A stretch of 64,000 bases of DNA, taken from contig OZ244981.1 of assembly GCA_965223085.1 (NCBI GenBank), forward strand, positions 4,402,001-4,466,000, read 5' to 3'. This stretch comes from CBDCVO01 sp965223085. Lineage in GTDB: Bacteria; Pseudomonadota; Gammaproteobacteria; Ga0077536. Of the stretch, positions 26,986 through 36,249 are shown piece after piece. The notes under the pieces are model-generated. The model saw only the letters and a list, made by a program, of their open reading frames with translations. It searched no databases and was not told the origin of the DNA. How positions within the stretch are numbered: position 1 is the first letter of the stretch; every line of letters begins with the position of its first letter. The position numbers were made by a program, and so were the translations under genes.

Positions 26986-27501
26986 GATGAACCAAACTGT
27001 AATCCACCTCGGCCTTGATGTCGATGATACTCACTACCGCGGCTCAGCCGTGAACAAACACGCCGGCGAAGTTGTCGATTTTAAATGCCGTGCGACGTTT
27101 GAAGGGCGACGCTACCAGCATGAAGATCTAGATCGGTGTTTTCCGAGCTGAGCGTGTGTTATGAGGCCTCATACATCGGCTTTACCTTGCAACGGGATTT
27201 AAGTGAAACCGGCTAGGTCCGTGAGGTGGTAGCGCCTTCCAGCATTCCGAGCCCACGCGGCAAGTCGATCAAAACTGATCGCCTCGATGCAACGCAGCCG
27301 ACGCAATACTACGCCAACGGGCTGTTGACCGTGATCAGCGTATCTGACGGCCCGCAGGGATCGGATCGGGACTTGTTGTTGCGCGCCCGCCAGAAGCCGA
27401 TCGAGCAGCGCACCGAACTGTGCCAGCATCTGCAAGCGCTATTGCGCCGCCATGGACTGCATTATAAAGAAGCGGTGCTAAACCGGCCGGTTTATCAGTA
27501 G
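26986..27501 (+). pseudogene. IS110-family transposase remnant
   Basis: Start ATG at 26986 (with GGGAGG upstream) gives a run like IHLGLDVDDTHYRGSAVNK, the N-terminus of IS110 DEDD transposases with its first Asp. It ends at TGA near 27149; a frameshift then picks up SVCYEASYIGFTLQRDL, broken by an in-frame TAG, and the match continues VVAPSSIPSPRGKSIKTDRL to HLQALLRRHGLHYKEAVL. The transposase is cut off there; the C-terminal half is missing. Clearly inactive. Confidence 0.85.
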
Positions 27502-27628
27502 CGTGGATCAACGCGCACGATCGCGTGCTATCGAACGACTGCCCCACCCCTGACTTAATCGTCCGGGCGATCCCTGATCTTGCTGCAGATCTACTAGACG
27601 CATGTTGAAACGATTGCGCTCTTTACCG

Positions 27629-28777
27629 TTAATAACCCCATTGAGAAAAGGCAAAGGCCCAACGACTGTTGACACGCTGGACATCCGCTTGCGATAGCGG
27701 GGGGAAGTCGTTTTTTTCATAACTCGACACATGCTTTAAGTAAAGCTTCATCTTCTGTTGGGCTTGATCATGCCCCGGTATCGCCAGCTTACGATAAACT
27801 TTTTCTACGGTTTCTAGCGGTTGACTTTCAAGCTCAGTAAACGACACCTCGATTAGGCGGTCAGCCGATACCATTTCACGATCGCGCAAGTATCGCCTAA
27901 GCAAGCTCTCATAGAGCACGAGTACATTTTCTTTGATTGTGGACGGGTTAACGACTTGTAACGAAGTTAACGGCAAGATCTTATTATGAAAGTTTATCGT
28001 CGATGAAAATACCTCGTGCGGATGTCTGTGTAAAAAAATAAACCGAGCGTTAGGAAATAGCGCTAGAAGCATGGGAATACGCGCACTATGCACGGGGTTC
28101 TTTATTAACAAGCGCCGCCCGTGCTCCCGTAAGGATGCGAGACTCAATAAACGACGCAAGGTCGCCTGAATTTCCGAACGCTTTTGTGGTGAAGCACGCT
28201 CCAACAGTACATAGTGCTGAAATATTGAAAGCGCGTCGTTCGGAAACAGAAATTGCAGATACCACGAATACGGCGTCATTTTCGCCAGCCCAATTTCGTC
28301 TTCCTGTGGGGCATCCATCGGCCACCGCATGTTGTCCATTGGCCGCCTGCCGGACATGATCCGATCCATAAGCCCTCGGAACAAGCGACCACCAGCGAGT
28401 GAGCAAGTTGGCGCAATAGCTTCGGCCATCCGCACACAGGCGAACTGTGGATCCTGGCTCATTAAATTGTGTAGGTGTGTGGTACCGCTGCGCCAATGGC
28501 CGATAATGAATATCGGCGACTCGTATATTCGATGTTCCTCTATCTGCCGTCGATAGCGTAACGTTTGCCACAGTGACAAGGGTTGCATAAGAACGCTTGC
28601 GAGAACTATTGCGATAAGCCGGAAAATCCGCTGCACTGCAATGGTACGAATCCGTGGGATTACGCGAATTAAAGCACTGAACTTAACGAATCCGATTAGC
28701 GCAAATGCAGTGCCAATATCTTGACCGTCAGCAGCGGGACGCGTAGATCTCTTTAGTGGTGCAGCGTTAGATTTCAA
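27629..28777 (-). CDS. Sulfotransferase-family protein
   Basis: 382 residues from a TTG; no upstream ATG/GTG in frame. The 5'-phosphosulfate-binding loop is IIGHWRSGTTHLHNLM (about 92-107) and the 3'-phosphate region is FIFLHRHPHEVFSSTINFH. Both are typical of PAPS-dependent sulfotransferases, which move sulfate from PAPS to an alcohol or amine on lipid, sugar or small molecule. A hydrophobic stretch near 50-68 suggests membrane association. It lies 30 bases after the NAD(P)-reductase gene on the same strand; the pair sits between insertion-sequence remnants. Confidence 0.88.
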   Translation of the reverse strand: MKSNAAPLKRSTRPAADGQDIGTAFALIGFVKFSALIRVIPRIRTIAVQRIFRLIAIVLASVLMQPLSLWQTLRYRRQIEEHRIYESPIFIIGHWRSGTTHLHNLMSQDPQFACVRMAEAIAPTCSLAGGRLFRGLMDRIMSGRRPMDNMRWPMDAPQEDEIGLAKMTPYSWYLQFLFPNDALSIFQHYVLLERASPQKRSEIQATLRRLLSLASLREHGRRLLIKNPVHSARIPMLLALFPNARFIFLHRHPHEVFSSTINFHNKILPLTSLQVVNPSTIKENVLVLYESLLRRYLRDREMVSADRLIEVSFTELESQPLETVEKVYRKLAIPGHDQAQQKMKLYLKHVSSYEKNDFPPLSQADVQRVNSRWAFAFSQWGY

Positions 28778-28807
28778 GGTCAGGATTTATCCATTTGTCG
28801 AGTGCAA

Positions 28808-29986
28808 TTAGTTTGATAGAAGATGACGACGTAGCGTGCGCTTCAAGATCGCCGAGTCGATATTCCCAGCTGGTTTCAATTCCGCTCGCAACGATGCCAT
28901 AGCGGATTTTCGAAAGTTATACACGCGGCGGACATACGGAATGATCGGCGCTAACTTTCGCTCGATGATCCGATCGACGGCCGACCTATTTTTTCGATAG
29001 TAACTACCGATCGGGTGCCAACAGATCTTTGAACCCGTCACCGCGGATACCGCTTGTAATACGGCATCGATCCGGAGCGGTTTATCGGGTAACACGTGTA
29101 CGATTCGCGGGTGGCACTTGATTGGCGTTAGGTGCTGCGCAGCTGATGTCATAGCCCTAACACAATGATCTATCGAAATAAGATGTAGTGCCGCATCTGG
29201 ATCGACCCCTACATTAAGAACTCGATGCCCGCGTGATGCAACTGAATGGGCGAACTCGGCAAATCGATAAACCCCGTAGCCGGTCGCCGCCTCGCCCGTA
29301 TCCGAATCACCCACAATTTGTCCGGGACGAAAAATGAAACACCGATGCGCGCTGCGTTTCAATCGATCGTGGACTAGATTTTCAGCGCATCGCTTTGTGT
29401 ATTCATAAGGGTTATGGAAATTCGCGAGTGACTCGTTTGGATAGTAAATCTCTCTTAGATCGCCGGATGTTTTTCCACACACATAAGCGGTGCTGACATA
29501 GAAAAAACATGAATCTGCTGCAGCATGCTGATCAAACCAATCTAGCAACTTACGCGTACCGTTTACGTTAACCTGCGTCAACTCACCGATATCGGACGAC
29601 AGAAAGCTAATTTTGGCCGCAGCATGCCACAGACAAAACGTGTTTTCCCCGGAGATATCTCGAGGATTTAGTCGAGCCAATCCATCGTCAAACGAATAGG
29701 TTACAACGTGTAGTCTAGCGAGTTGTTCCGCATCTATCGGCCACCGGTGGGTACTGGCCGCATGCTTGATCGCATCGTGCACGCGACGCGGATTCCCGCG
29801 GGTCATCGCAACGACGCGATGATCATTGTGTAGCAAATGACGCACGAGGTTGCTACCGAGAAACCCGTTGGCACCGGTGACGAAGTGGCAGCTTGGTAAT
29901 GCTTGCGGAAACATTGTATCAGCGACTGTATCGCAGATTCGTTGTTGGGCGAGAAGCTGAATACGCGAAGATGTGCGAAAATCCAC
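28808..29986 (-). CDS. NAD(P)-dependent extended SDR / thioester-reductase-like protein
   Basis: 392 residues from GTG (alternative ATG at 29914). It starts HFVTGANGFLGSNLVRHLL (GxxGxxG, about 34-52), and the active-site Tyr and Lys fall in NPYEYTKRCAENLV, with the Ser of FFYVSTAYVCG. The sequence SSDIGELTQVNVNGTRKLLDW and FIFRPGQIVGDSDTGEA fit the male-sterility/NAD_binding_4-type reductases that reduce fatty-acyl thioesters or act as sterol/sugar epimerase-like enzymes. Coupled with a sulfotransferase it may build a sulfated lipid or alcohol; that is inference. Confidence 0.8.
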   Translation of the reverse strand: MDFRTSSRIQLLAQQRICDTVADTMFPQALPSCHFVTGANGFLGSNLVRHLLHNDHRVVAMTRGNPRRVHDAIKHAASTHRWPIDAEQLARLHVVTYSFDDGLARLNPRDISGENTFCLWHAAAKISFLSSDIGELTQVNVNGTRKLLDWFDQHAAADSCFFYVSTAYVCGKTSGDLREIYYPNESLANFHNPYEYTKRCAENLVHDRLKRSAHRCFIFRPGQIVGDSDTGEAATGYGVYRFAEFAHSVASRGHRVLNVGVDPDAALHLISIDHCVRAMTSAAQHLTPIKCHPRIVHVLPDKPLRIDAVLQAVSAVTGSKICWHPIGSYYRKNRSAVDRIIERKLAPIIPYVRRVYNFRKSAMASLRAELKPAGNIDSAILKRTLRRHLLSN

Positions 29987-30190
29987 GCACTCGCGTTATT
30001 TTGCGAGAGTAACGATTAAGATGATGCGTGTAACGGGTCGCACTGCGATAATAGATGCCATGCGCAAGAATATTTTAGGTCGCGCATATTTAACGGTCAT
30101 TCGCTACCCCTTTAGGTTTATTAATCCCAGAAAATTTCGGGAGTAAATATTACCGATCTGTGATGTACTGCGAGCGAAGGCGTAGGTGAC

Positions 30191-30217
30191 GGGGCGAGTA
30201 GCTTCGCCACTCGCCCC
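30191..30217. other. Strong hairpin below the LLM remnant
   Basis: GGGGCGAGT and ACTCGCCCC form a perfect 9-bp stem with a 9-base loop (30200-30208). It lies a few bases past the stop of the minus-strand LLM scrap and lacks a T-run on either side. Confidence 0.5.
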
Positions 30218-30223
30218 AGTGAC

Positions 30224-30412
30224 TCAAGAGGCGTCTGGCATTGTGATGGGAGTGGTGTCGATTTCTTTCAATGCGGGCATGACTTCTTTAGCGAACATGC
30301 GCATGCTCTTCTCCGCGAGTTCGATCGGCATGTTGTGTACTTGAAGATAAATGAGATCTTTCGCGAATAGGCAGGATAAAGGAGCCTGTAAGAATTTGTG
30401 TTTTTGAGTCAT
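30224..30412 (-). pseudogene. C-terminal scrap of an LLM oxidoreductase
   Basis: 62-codon open frame whose last 40 residues (LQVHNMPIELAEKSMRMFAK and EVMPALKEIDTT) look like the C-terminal helix of luciferase-like monooxygenases. No start region or flavin-binding part is present; the first 20 residues are unrelated. The upstream part seems to have been lost where the IS256 remnant begins (30441). Confidence 0.6.
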
Positions 30413-30440
30413 GCACTATCCCGGAAGGGAAGGAGCGAGT

Positions 30441-30920
30441 ATGGCAAAGAAGCATATCACATCGATTAGCGCCGAACTCCTAGACGAACTGTTGGCGGGC
30501 CAGGACCCGGCCAGCGTTCTCAGCTCAGACAGATTACCGGGTGATCAGAACTAGGCACTGGCAGAGTGCATGCTGAACGCGGAGATGGACGTTCATCTCG
30601 ACGATGAAGCAGAAAAAACAGCTGGCAACCATCGCAACGGCGGCTCCCAGAAGCCGGTTTTAAGTGATGATGGTGAACTGGTGCTGTCGATCCCTCGAGA
30701 CCGTGAGGGTTGCTTCGACCCGGCGCTGATCGCGAACTACCTCCGGGATTCGATGAGAACATCATCGCCCTGTACGGGCGCGGCATCAGCACGTGGGACA
30801 TCCAAGCGCACGTCGGCGAGCTATACGGTGTGACGATATCACCTGACCTAGTTTCTTTCGTTACCGATTCCGTCATCGAGGAAGTTCGGGCGTGGCAATC
30901 GTGGCCACTGGAATCGACCT
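30441..30920 (+). pseudogene. IS256-family (Mutator) transposase remnant
   Basis: ATG at 30441 behind GGAAGGAG opens a sequence like the IS256 N-terminus (LLDELLAGQDPASVLSS), stops at TAG (30552), continues in frame (NAEMDVHLDDEAEKTAGNHRNG, SIPRDREGCFDPALIANY), then shifts frame near 30740 to GFDENIIALYGRGISTWDIQ and VSFVTDSVIEEVRAWQSWPL. The catalytic DDE half is absent; similarity ends near 30918, where IS4-type sequence begins. Confidence 0.85.
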
Positions 30921-31606
30921 ATCGAAGGAAAAGAAAGTCGACCGTGGATCGATGTTATGCGAGATTATCGTGGGTTAGATGTTGGTCACACGCAAACCAT
31001 TCATGTCACTGACCGTGAATGTGACTTGTACGAGTTTTTCCGGGACGCAGCCGAGCTAGGGGTAAATGTGCTGGTTCGCGCAGCTAGAAATCGCGCCATC
31101 AACTAAACGAAACGTCGCAGGTCCCCAACGGGGTTACTATTTGATCATCTAAAAACCGAAAAACACAAGGCAAAGTGACCGTCACTATCCAGGTCAATGG
31201 CAAGAAAAAATATCGACAGGCGGCATGACCTATTGTGTATCGCCCAATCACGATACCGCTGCCAGCGAACAAGACCACAAAAAAAGCGATTGAACAATAT
31301 ATCGTACTCAAGAGTGCGGTTGCTTGGCGACTCTCCTGGTTGGCGCGGGCACACGAGAACGACAAAGACGCATGCTGCTCTACTGCGCTCGCTGATATTG
31401 AGTGGACGATTTTGTATCGAAAGATAGATAAAACCCTTCACGCACCCGAAAAACCGCCAACAATTCGTGAAGCACTTATTTGGATTGTAGAGCTCGGGGG
31501 TTACATCGGCCGTACATCCGACCCGCCCCCAGGGACCATCAGTCTATGGCGAGGGTGAGAATGGTTGATGGATATGGTTGATGTCTTTAATGATATTTAT
31601 GGCTAA
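30919..31606 (+). pseudogene. IS4-family transposase remnant fused to the IS256 remnant
   Basis: From 30921 the reading IEGKESRPWIDVMRDYRG, IHVTDRECDLYEFF, LGVNVLVRAARN is the central part of an IS4/Tn5-type DDE transposase (the DRECDLYEFF motif is the second-Asp region). It meets TAA at 31104, changes frame near 31169 (GKVTVTIQVNGKKKYRQAA), meets TGA, then AVAWRLSWLARAHEN, DIEWTILYRKIDKT, EKPPTIREALIWIVELGGY and TISLWRG, with a TGA at 31556 and TAA at 31604. The C-terminal YREK region and family-typical PPTIREA...LGG end are recognisable. Dead by several stops and one frameshift. Confidence 0.85.
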
Positions 31607-31694
31607 ATCTAAGCGTTTACGTGGCGCTTACGCACAGTTCCGTGAACACGCTCCTCGAAGCCGTAGGCACAAGGCCGGAATGCCTTACATTTTC

Positions 31695-32522
31695 TTACTC
31701 TCCGGCGCTTATTAGACTGTTCACCGTTTTCGCAGATGCCATTGTCGACATCCAACTAAACGTTCCCTTATCAAGCATCTCGCGACTGCCTTGCAGCAAC
31801 GCAGCAACGGCGGCCCAAGTCAAAGCGCTGCCAACACTAATGCGGCTCGCACCAGCCGCCGCAAAGTCGTCGACCGAAACGCCATCGAACATCGGTGCTA
31901 AGACGTTAAAAGGTTGCTTGATCGACGCCGTGACCTGGCGCAGTTGTGCTAGGGACGTCAAACCTGGGGCATAGAGTACGTTAGCGCCGACGTCTTCGAA
32001 ATGCTGTAAACGCCTGATAGTATTCTCGAGATCATTTTTGCCGCGCAGCAGGTTTTCGGCACGCGCGGTGAGTTGGAACGGCATGTTCAGCGATGAGACC
32101 GCCTCTGCCGCCGCGTGAACACGTTCGACCGCATGTGCAAACTCATAGAGTTCATGAGAATCGCGCGAATAATCTTCTATCGAACACCCCGCAACCCCGG
32201 TCTCCGCTATTCGCAGTACATTACGTGCGACCTCGCTAGGATCGTCAGCAAAACCATTTTCGAAATCTGCATTAACCGGGACGGTTGTTGCCTCCGCGAG
32301 GGCACCGCAGTGCTCGATTTTTTCTTGCAAAGTAACCTCACCGTCAGCCCGCCCGAGTGTAAAAGCCAAGCCCGCGCTCGTGGTAGCCAACGCCGAGAAC
32401 CCGAATCCTTGCATTAATTTCGCCGATCCCACGTCCCATGGGTTTGGCATCAAAAATATATTGCCGCTCTCATGTAGGCGGGCGAACGTCGCACATTTGT
32501 CTTCTTGCTCGGGCATGGTCAT
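31695..32522 (-). CDS. Isocitrate lyase / PEP mutase-family protein
   Basis: 275 residues. ICL/PEPM superfamily barrel with LMPNPWDVGSAKLMQGFGFSA, VPVNADFENGFADDP (metal-binding region), SIEDYSRD, LTARAENLL and DVGANVLYAPGL. Members include 2-methylisocitrate lyase, phosphonopyruvate hydrolase and carboxyvinyl-phosphonate mutase-like enzymes; by eye this is the small, general 'PEP mutase family' type, which cleaves or forms C-C or C-P bonds near a carboxylate. Alone on its strand, with LLM oxidoreductase divergent at 32711. Substrate unknown. Confidence 0.85.
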   Translation of the reverse strand: MTMPEQEDKCATFARLHESGNIFLMPNPWDVGSAKLMQGFGFSALATTSAGLAFTLGRADGEVTLQEKIEHCGALAEATTVPVNADFENGFADDPSEVARNVLRIAETGVAGCSIEDYSRDSHELYEFAHAVERVHAAAEAVSSLNMPFQLTARAENLLRGKNDLENTIRRLQHFEDVGANVLYAPGLTSLAQLRQVTASIKQPFNVLAPMFDGVSVDDFAAAGASRISVGSALTWAAVAALLQGSREMLDKGTFSWMSTMASAKTVNSLISAGE

Positions 32523-32710
32523 CTCGGAGACGACATTCGTCTAATGATAGGCGATCTAAGCATAGCAAATAATAGAATGCGCGACTTTAGCGATGCGCGT
32601 TTTCATTTGCGCTGGTTTGGGCGAAAATAGCCGCGACGGTGATCGGTTAGCGATCAACATCTAGGCGACACATAGCGTCGCGCACAGCCACCTTGGCCTG
32701 GATTAATTCA

Positions 32711-33769
32711 ATGGAATTTGGCGTCGCGTTCACATCGCGGATCGGCGACTACGATCTCGTTGCCCTCGCGGAATCTTTAGGCTATTCACAAGCCTGGTTT
32801 TTTGACTCGCAAATGATCTATTCCGACGTCTACGCGACCATGGCGCTCGCGGCACAGGCGACGAAACGCATTCGACTCGCGACCGGGGTGGCGGTGCTAT
32901 CGACCCGCATGGCGCCGGTGATCGCACACTCGATTGCTAGCATCGCGCAAATCGCACCCGGGCGCGTTGAACTCGGTGTCGGCAATGGCAACACGGCACG
33001 CTTGACGATGGGCCGCAAGCCGGTGCCTCTGGGGACCATGAAAAAAGAAATCGCCGTCATTCAAGCCTTGTTACGCGGCGAAGCAGTGGCGCACGAATGC
33101 GAGGGAGCGACACGTTTGATTCAACTACTGCACCGTGACCACGAATTCATCGATCTAAGCCACCCTATTCCGCTTACGTTATCAGCCTTCGGGCCGCGCA
33201 CCCTGGATTTTTGCGGCGCTGCATGTGATGGTCACTTAAGTTGGAACTCGCCGCTTGAAGGTCTGCGCGCCGCGCGCAAACGTATCACAGCCGCGGCGAG
33301 TAAGGCGGGGCGCAACGCCGAAGCCGTGCCATCGAAGGCGATCTACCCACTCGCTGTCTTACGTCCCGGCGAGACCGCCGCTAGTCCGCGCGTCTTACAA
33401 AGCCTGGGACCGTTCATTACCAATTTGTTACACGTTATGTGCGAGTGGGACGAACGTCTGCTACCGGCCGATGATCGCATCAAAGACCATATCAAGCGCT
33501 ACAAAACTTACGTAGAAAAACTTCCAGCGGAGCGCCGTCACTTGGTACTACACGAAGGTCATCTTATCTATACCCGCGCAGACGAACGCGAATATTTGGC
33601 CGCGGAGACAGCTCAGGCCGCCGCGATGATCGGAACGCCGGAAGAGATCCTGGGGAAAATACGCGAGCTGGAGACAGCAGGACTAACGCATTTTGCTTTT
33701 CAAGTGACCGACGATCCGATTGGGCAGATGCGTTACTTTGCCGAAACCGTGATGAACCGCTATCACTAG
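32711..33769 (+). CDS. LLM-class flavin/F420-dependent oxidoreductase
   Basis: 352 residues from the ATG at 32711, the first start giving family-like sequence (MEFGVAFTSRIGDYDLVALA). Other marks are ESLGYSQAWFFDSQMIYSD, KRIRLATGVAVLSTRMAPV and PGRVELGVGNGNTARLTMG, which resemble the methylenetetrahydromethanopterin-reductase-like branch of the luciferase superfamily. The C-terminal part has MIGTPEEILGKIRELE. It probably oxidises or reduces a carbon substrate. Reaction unknown. Confidence 0.85.
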   Translation: MEFGVAFTSRIGDYDLVALAESLGYSQAWFFDSQMIYSDVYATMALAAQATKRIRLATGVAVLSTRMAPVIAHSIASIAQIAPGRVELGVGNGNTARLTMGRKPVPLGTMKKEIAVIQALLRGEAVAHECEGATRLIQLLHRDHEFIDLSHPIPLTLSAFGPRTLDFCGAACDGHLSWNSPLEGLRAARKRITAAASKAGRNAEAVPSKAIYPLAVLRPGETAASPRVLQSLGPFITNLLHVMCEWDERLLPADDRIKDHIKRYKTYVEKLPAERRHLVLHEGHLIYTRADEREYLAAETAQAAAMIGTPEEILGKIRELETAGLTHFAFQVTDDPIGQMRYFAETVMNRYH

Positions 33770-33950
33770 CGGTCCACCAGCCTGCAACCGGGGGGATCCA
33801 GTCGCATTTTACCCATGCTAAGCGCAGGACATTTATTATCTGGATCCCGGATCAAGTCCGGGATGACGTTGCTACATCCGCCACCCCAGAAACGCCGCGC
33901 CTCATCCAGGAACGGGATGAGGCGTATGAGAGCTAAGCTAGACGAAAAAT

Positions 33951-33979
33951 CGCCCCGTAGCACGGAATGCTGCGGGGCG
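33951..33979 (-). terminator. Candidate minus-strand rho-independent terminator
   Basis: CGCCCCGTAGCA pairs with TGCTGCGGGGCG (12 bp, one wobble) around a 5-base loop, and the minus strand continues ATTTTTCG. No minus-strand gene is recognised upstream of it; it might end a small RNA. Confidence 0.45.
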
Positions 33980-34203
33980 AGTGTCTGGCGTGAGATTGCG
34001 ATCCTTACTGTTACTTGTCCATCCGTAGCCATCACCGAGACACGGATTGCCAGTAACGATCGGTACCCGTCCTTCTGTTAGTTTGCTTCGACCTCCGGTC
34101 ATTTCCGTATGTCGCGGGGGCTCCGGTGCAACGCCGATCGCGTTCTAGCACGACCATTATTCTCTTTTTGTTCAGCTAAGCCAGTGAGAAATACCACATA
34201 TGC

Positions 34204-34219
34204 TGTGATCCGGATCACT
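34204..34219. promoter_or_regulatory. CRP/FNR-family-like binding site
   Basis: TGTGATCCGGATCACT has the palindrome TGTGA-N6-TCAC(T) close to the E. coli CRP consensus and lies about 140 bases before the PLP lyase gene. Binding is not shown; the exact regulator (CRP, Vfr or Clp) is inference. Confidence 0.4.
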
Positions 34220-34359
34220 ATTCTCACGTCAGAATCGGGTGTTGCGTTGCAATACGAGCGGCGTATGATAACGATAAGGTCATAACGTACCAACGGCCTC
34301 CCCGCACATCATTGACGCATCCGGCAGTCATCAGCCGTGAATCAGCTGTGGAGTTCGCG

Positions 34360-35655
34360 ATGGCAAAAAAAACTTACCGGCAAACAAAGATCAACGAGCA
34401 CGCGCTCCATCCGGAAACTCAGATGATGTCCTATGGCTACGATCCTTTCATGTCGGAGGGCGCAGTCAAACCGCCCGTATTTCTGACTTCGACGTTCGCG
34501 TTTCGTAGCGCCGAAGATGGGGCCGCTTTTTTTGACGTCGTCGCAGGACGAAAATCACTCGCCGAGGGGGAGAGTACTGGCCTCGTCTACAGTCGTTTCA
34601 ATCACCCCAATTTAGAGATCATCGAAGACCGGCTTGGCTTGCTTGCCAGTGCCGAAGCTACGGCGGTGCTATCTAGCGGCATGGCAGCAATCAGTGCGGT
34701 GTGCTTAGCCTTCTTGCGCCCCGGACAAACGATGGTGCACAGCACGCCGCTCTACGGTGGTACCGAAACCCTGATCCGCAAATTCCTCGATGAGTTTGGC
34801 ATCGCAAGCTTCGAGTTTCAGGATGGCTTGGAGCACGGCGCGCTGAAAGACGCACTCGCAAACGCCGCCACCAGCGGGGAAGTTAGGGTGGTTTATCTAG
34901 AGACGCCCGCCAATCCGACCAATGCCTTGATCGACTTCGAAATGGTCGCGCATACCTTGAATGAATTTGAACAACAACAGGGATATCGCCCGACCACCGT
35001 GTGCGATAACACACTCATCGGGCCGGTATTTCAAAAGCCACTGCTGCACGGCATCGACATCAGTGTTTACTCGCTCACAAAATATGTCGGCGGTCACAGC
35101 GATCTGGTTGCGGGCGGTGTGTGCGGCAAAAAAAACCACATCGATAGGATAAGAACCGTTCGCAGCGCCTTGGGCATGCAGCTAGACCCTCATTCCTCTT
35201 GGATGATCGCCCGCTCCCTGGAAACGTTAGTGCTGCGCATGACTCGTGCCGCCACGTCAGCGGCAGAAGTCGCACAATGGTTGAGCTCGAACCCCCATCA
35301 TCCGGTTACCGTATTGCACCCTGATTTTATCGACGATCTGAAATATCGAGACACTTATCAGCGTCAATGCAGCGGTGCCGGTTCGACGTTTTCATTCGTT
35401 ATCGGGGAGACACGCGACTTCGCGTTTAAAGTTATCAACGGTTTGTCCCTGTTCAAATCTGCCGTCAGCCTCGGTGGCACCGAATCCTTAGTTTGCCACC
35501 CTGCTTCGACGACGCATTCGGGTGTATCCGAAAATATTCGCGCGCGCGTCGGTGTTAGCGAGGGCTTGATTCGCGTCTCTATCGGTCTCGAACACCCCAG
35601 TGATCTGATCGCCGATCTCGACCATGCGATCCGCAGCGCGGTTGCTTGTTCCTAA
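34360..35655 (+). CDS. Cystathionine gamma-synthase-family PLP enzyme (methionine gamma-lyase-like)
   Basis: 431 residues from the ATG at 34360 (MAKKTYRQTKI); a 16-residue upstream extension is unlikely. The Cys/Met-metabolism fold I PLP family is shown by KPPVFLTSTFAFRSAEDGAA, YSRFNHPNLEIIEDRL, the PLP-clamping Tyr/Arg of the first of these, VVYLETPANPTN, and the Lys of SVYSLTKYVGGHSDLVAGG. The insertion GRKSLAEGESTGLVYSRFNHP fits the 'cystathionine gamma-synthase family protein' group found near methionine gamma-lyases. It cleaves or replaces a C-S bond; which is unknown. A CRP-like palindrome lies upstream. Confidence 0.85.
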   Translation: MAKKTYRQTKINEHALHPETQMMSYGYDPFMSEGAVKPPVFLTSTFAFRSAEDGAAFFDVVAGRKSLAEGESTGLVYSRFNHPNLEIIEDRLGLLASAEATAVLSSGMAAISAVCLAFLRPGQTMVHSTPLYGGTETLIRKFLDEFGIASFEFQDGLEHGALKDALANAATSGEVRVVYLETPANPTNALIDFEMVAHTLNEFEQQQGYRPTTVCDNTLIGPVFQKPLLHGIDISVYSLTKYVGGHSDLVAGGVCGKKNHIDRIRTVRSALGMQLDPHSSWMIARSLETLVLRMTRAATSAAEVAQWLSSNPHHPVTVLHPDFIDDLKYRDTYQRQCSGAGSTFSFVIGETRDFAFKVINGLSLFKSAVSLGGTESLVCHPASTTHSGVSENIRARVGVSEGLIRVSIGLEHPSDLIADLDHAIRSAVACS

Positions 35656-35727
35656 GTAGCCCGGATAGCGCACGAGGCCCTCACTGCGTTTGTACCCATC
35701 GCCTTGAGGTAACGCCCATTTAGCACG

Positions 35728-36237
35728 CTACAGGCTCACGGGCAATTTGCGTTTCAACCAATCGCGGTAGAACGCTTTTAAATCGGGCGTGAAATCGACT
35801 TCGACGGGGTAGGTTGGCGGGACGCAGTCGACGTCTAACAACATGCCGCTCTTAGGACAGATCCATTCGCGGATTTCGACCAGTTCCGGATCGATGGTTA
35901 AATGCTCAGCGGGAAATATTTCTTCAAAAGCTGCCCGATCATTGCGAATAATTACGCGACATTTCATCTTCCAATTTTCGTTCCAGGCACATAGTTCCGC
36001 ACCGCCCGCGGTTTTTAAAATTGCTTTGCCTTTTTTGTTGACGATAAAAAGATTCTCGCCCAGCGGTAACAAAATGGGTTCTTTCCACGGCACCATCTCC
36101 TGTACCGCGGCGATCGTCTCATCAAATCGGGTTTCCGACTTTGGATCCCGCATGAGCTTGTAGAGATCGGGCCACGCGAGTTCGCGCCGCATCAAACCTC
36201 GGGTTAGTTCCTGGCTGCTCTGATTCTCTTGCGACAT
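35728..36237 (-). CDS. acxC: Acetone carboxylase gamma subunit
   Basis: 169 residues, the usual size (about 168-170). Distinctive sequences: LTRGLMRRELAWPDLYKLMR near the start, EELCAWNENWKMKCRVIIRN-like middle (GGAELCAWNENWKMK), and a C-terminal Cys pair region REWICPKSGMLLDVDCVPPT. The gamma subunit binds the catalytic Mn/Zn-type metal site with the alpha subunit. Third gene of the operon, starting 12 bases after the alpha stop. Confidence 0.9.
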   Translation of the reverse strand: MSQENQSSQELTRGLMRRELAWPDLYKLMRDPKSETRFDETIAAVQEMVPWKEPILLPLGENLFIVNKKGKAILKTAGGAELCAWNENWKMKCRVIIRNDRAAFEEIFPAEHLTIDPELVEIREWICPKSGMLLDVDCVPPTYPVEVDFTPDLKAFYRDWLKRKLPVSL

Positions 36238-36249
36238 GGCGTGGCCTCC

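Larger units (their letters stand above)
33770..34359. other. 590-bp spacer with three strong hairpins and a CRP-like palindrome
   Basis: No gene is supported. Three hairpins stand in a row: 33844-33864 (ATCCCGGA/TCCGGGAT), 33899-33923 (GCCTCATCC/GGATGAGGC) and 33951-33979 (12-bp stem, one G-T pair). The first lies in a sequence like the widespread CCCGGA-TCAAG-TCCGGG dispersed palindrome of many proteobacteria. Flanking GGATCCAG (33794-33801) and CTGGATCC (33840-33847) form an 8-bp inverted repeat. On the minus strand the third hairpin is followed by ATTTTTCG, a terminator-like run, so an unrecognised minus-strand transcript is possible. Confidence 0.55.

Noticed and set aside
33766..34293. 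Minus-strand frames in the hairpin spacer as genes
   Set aside because: They run through palindromes and the CRP-like site and resemble no protein family.
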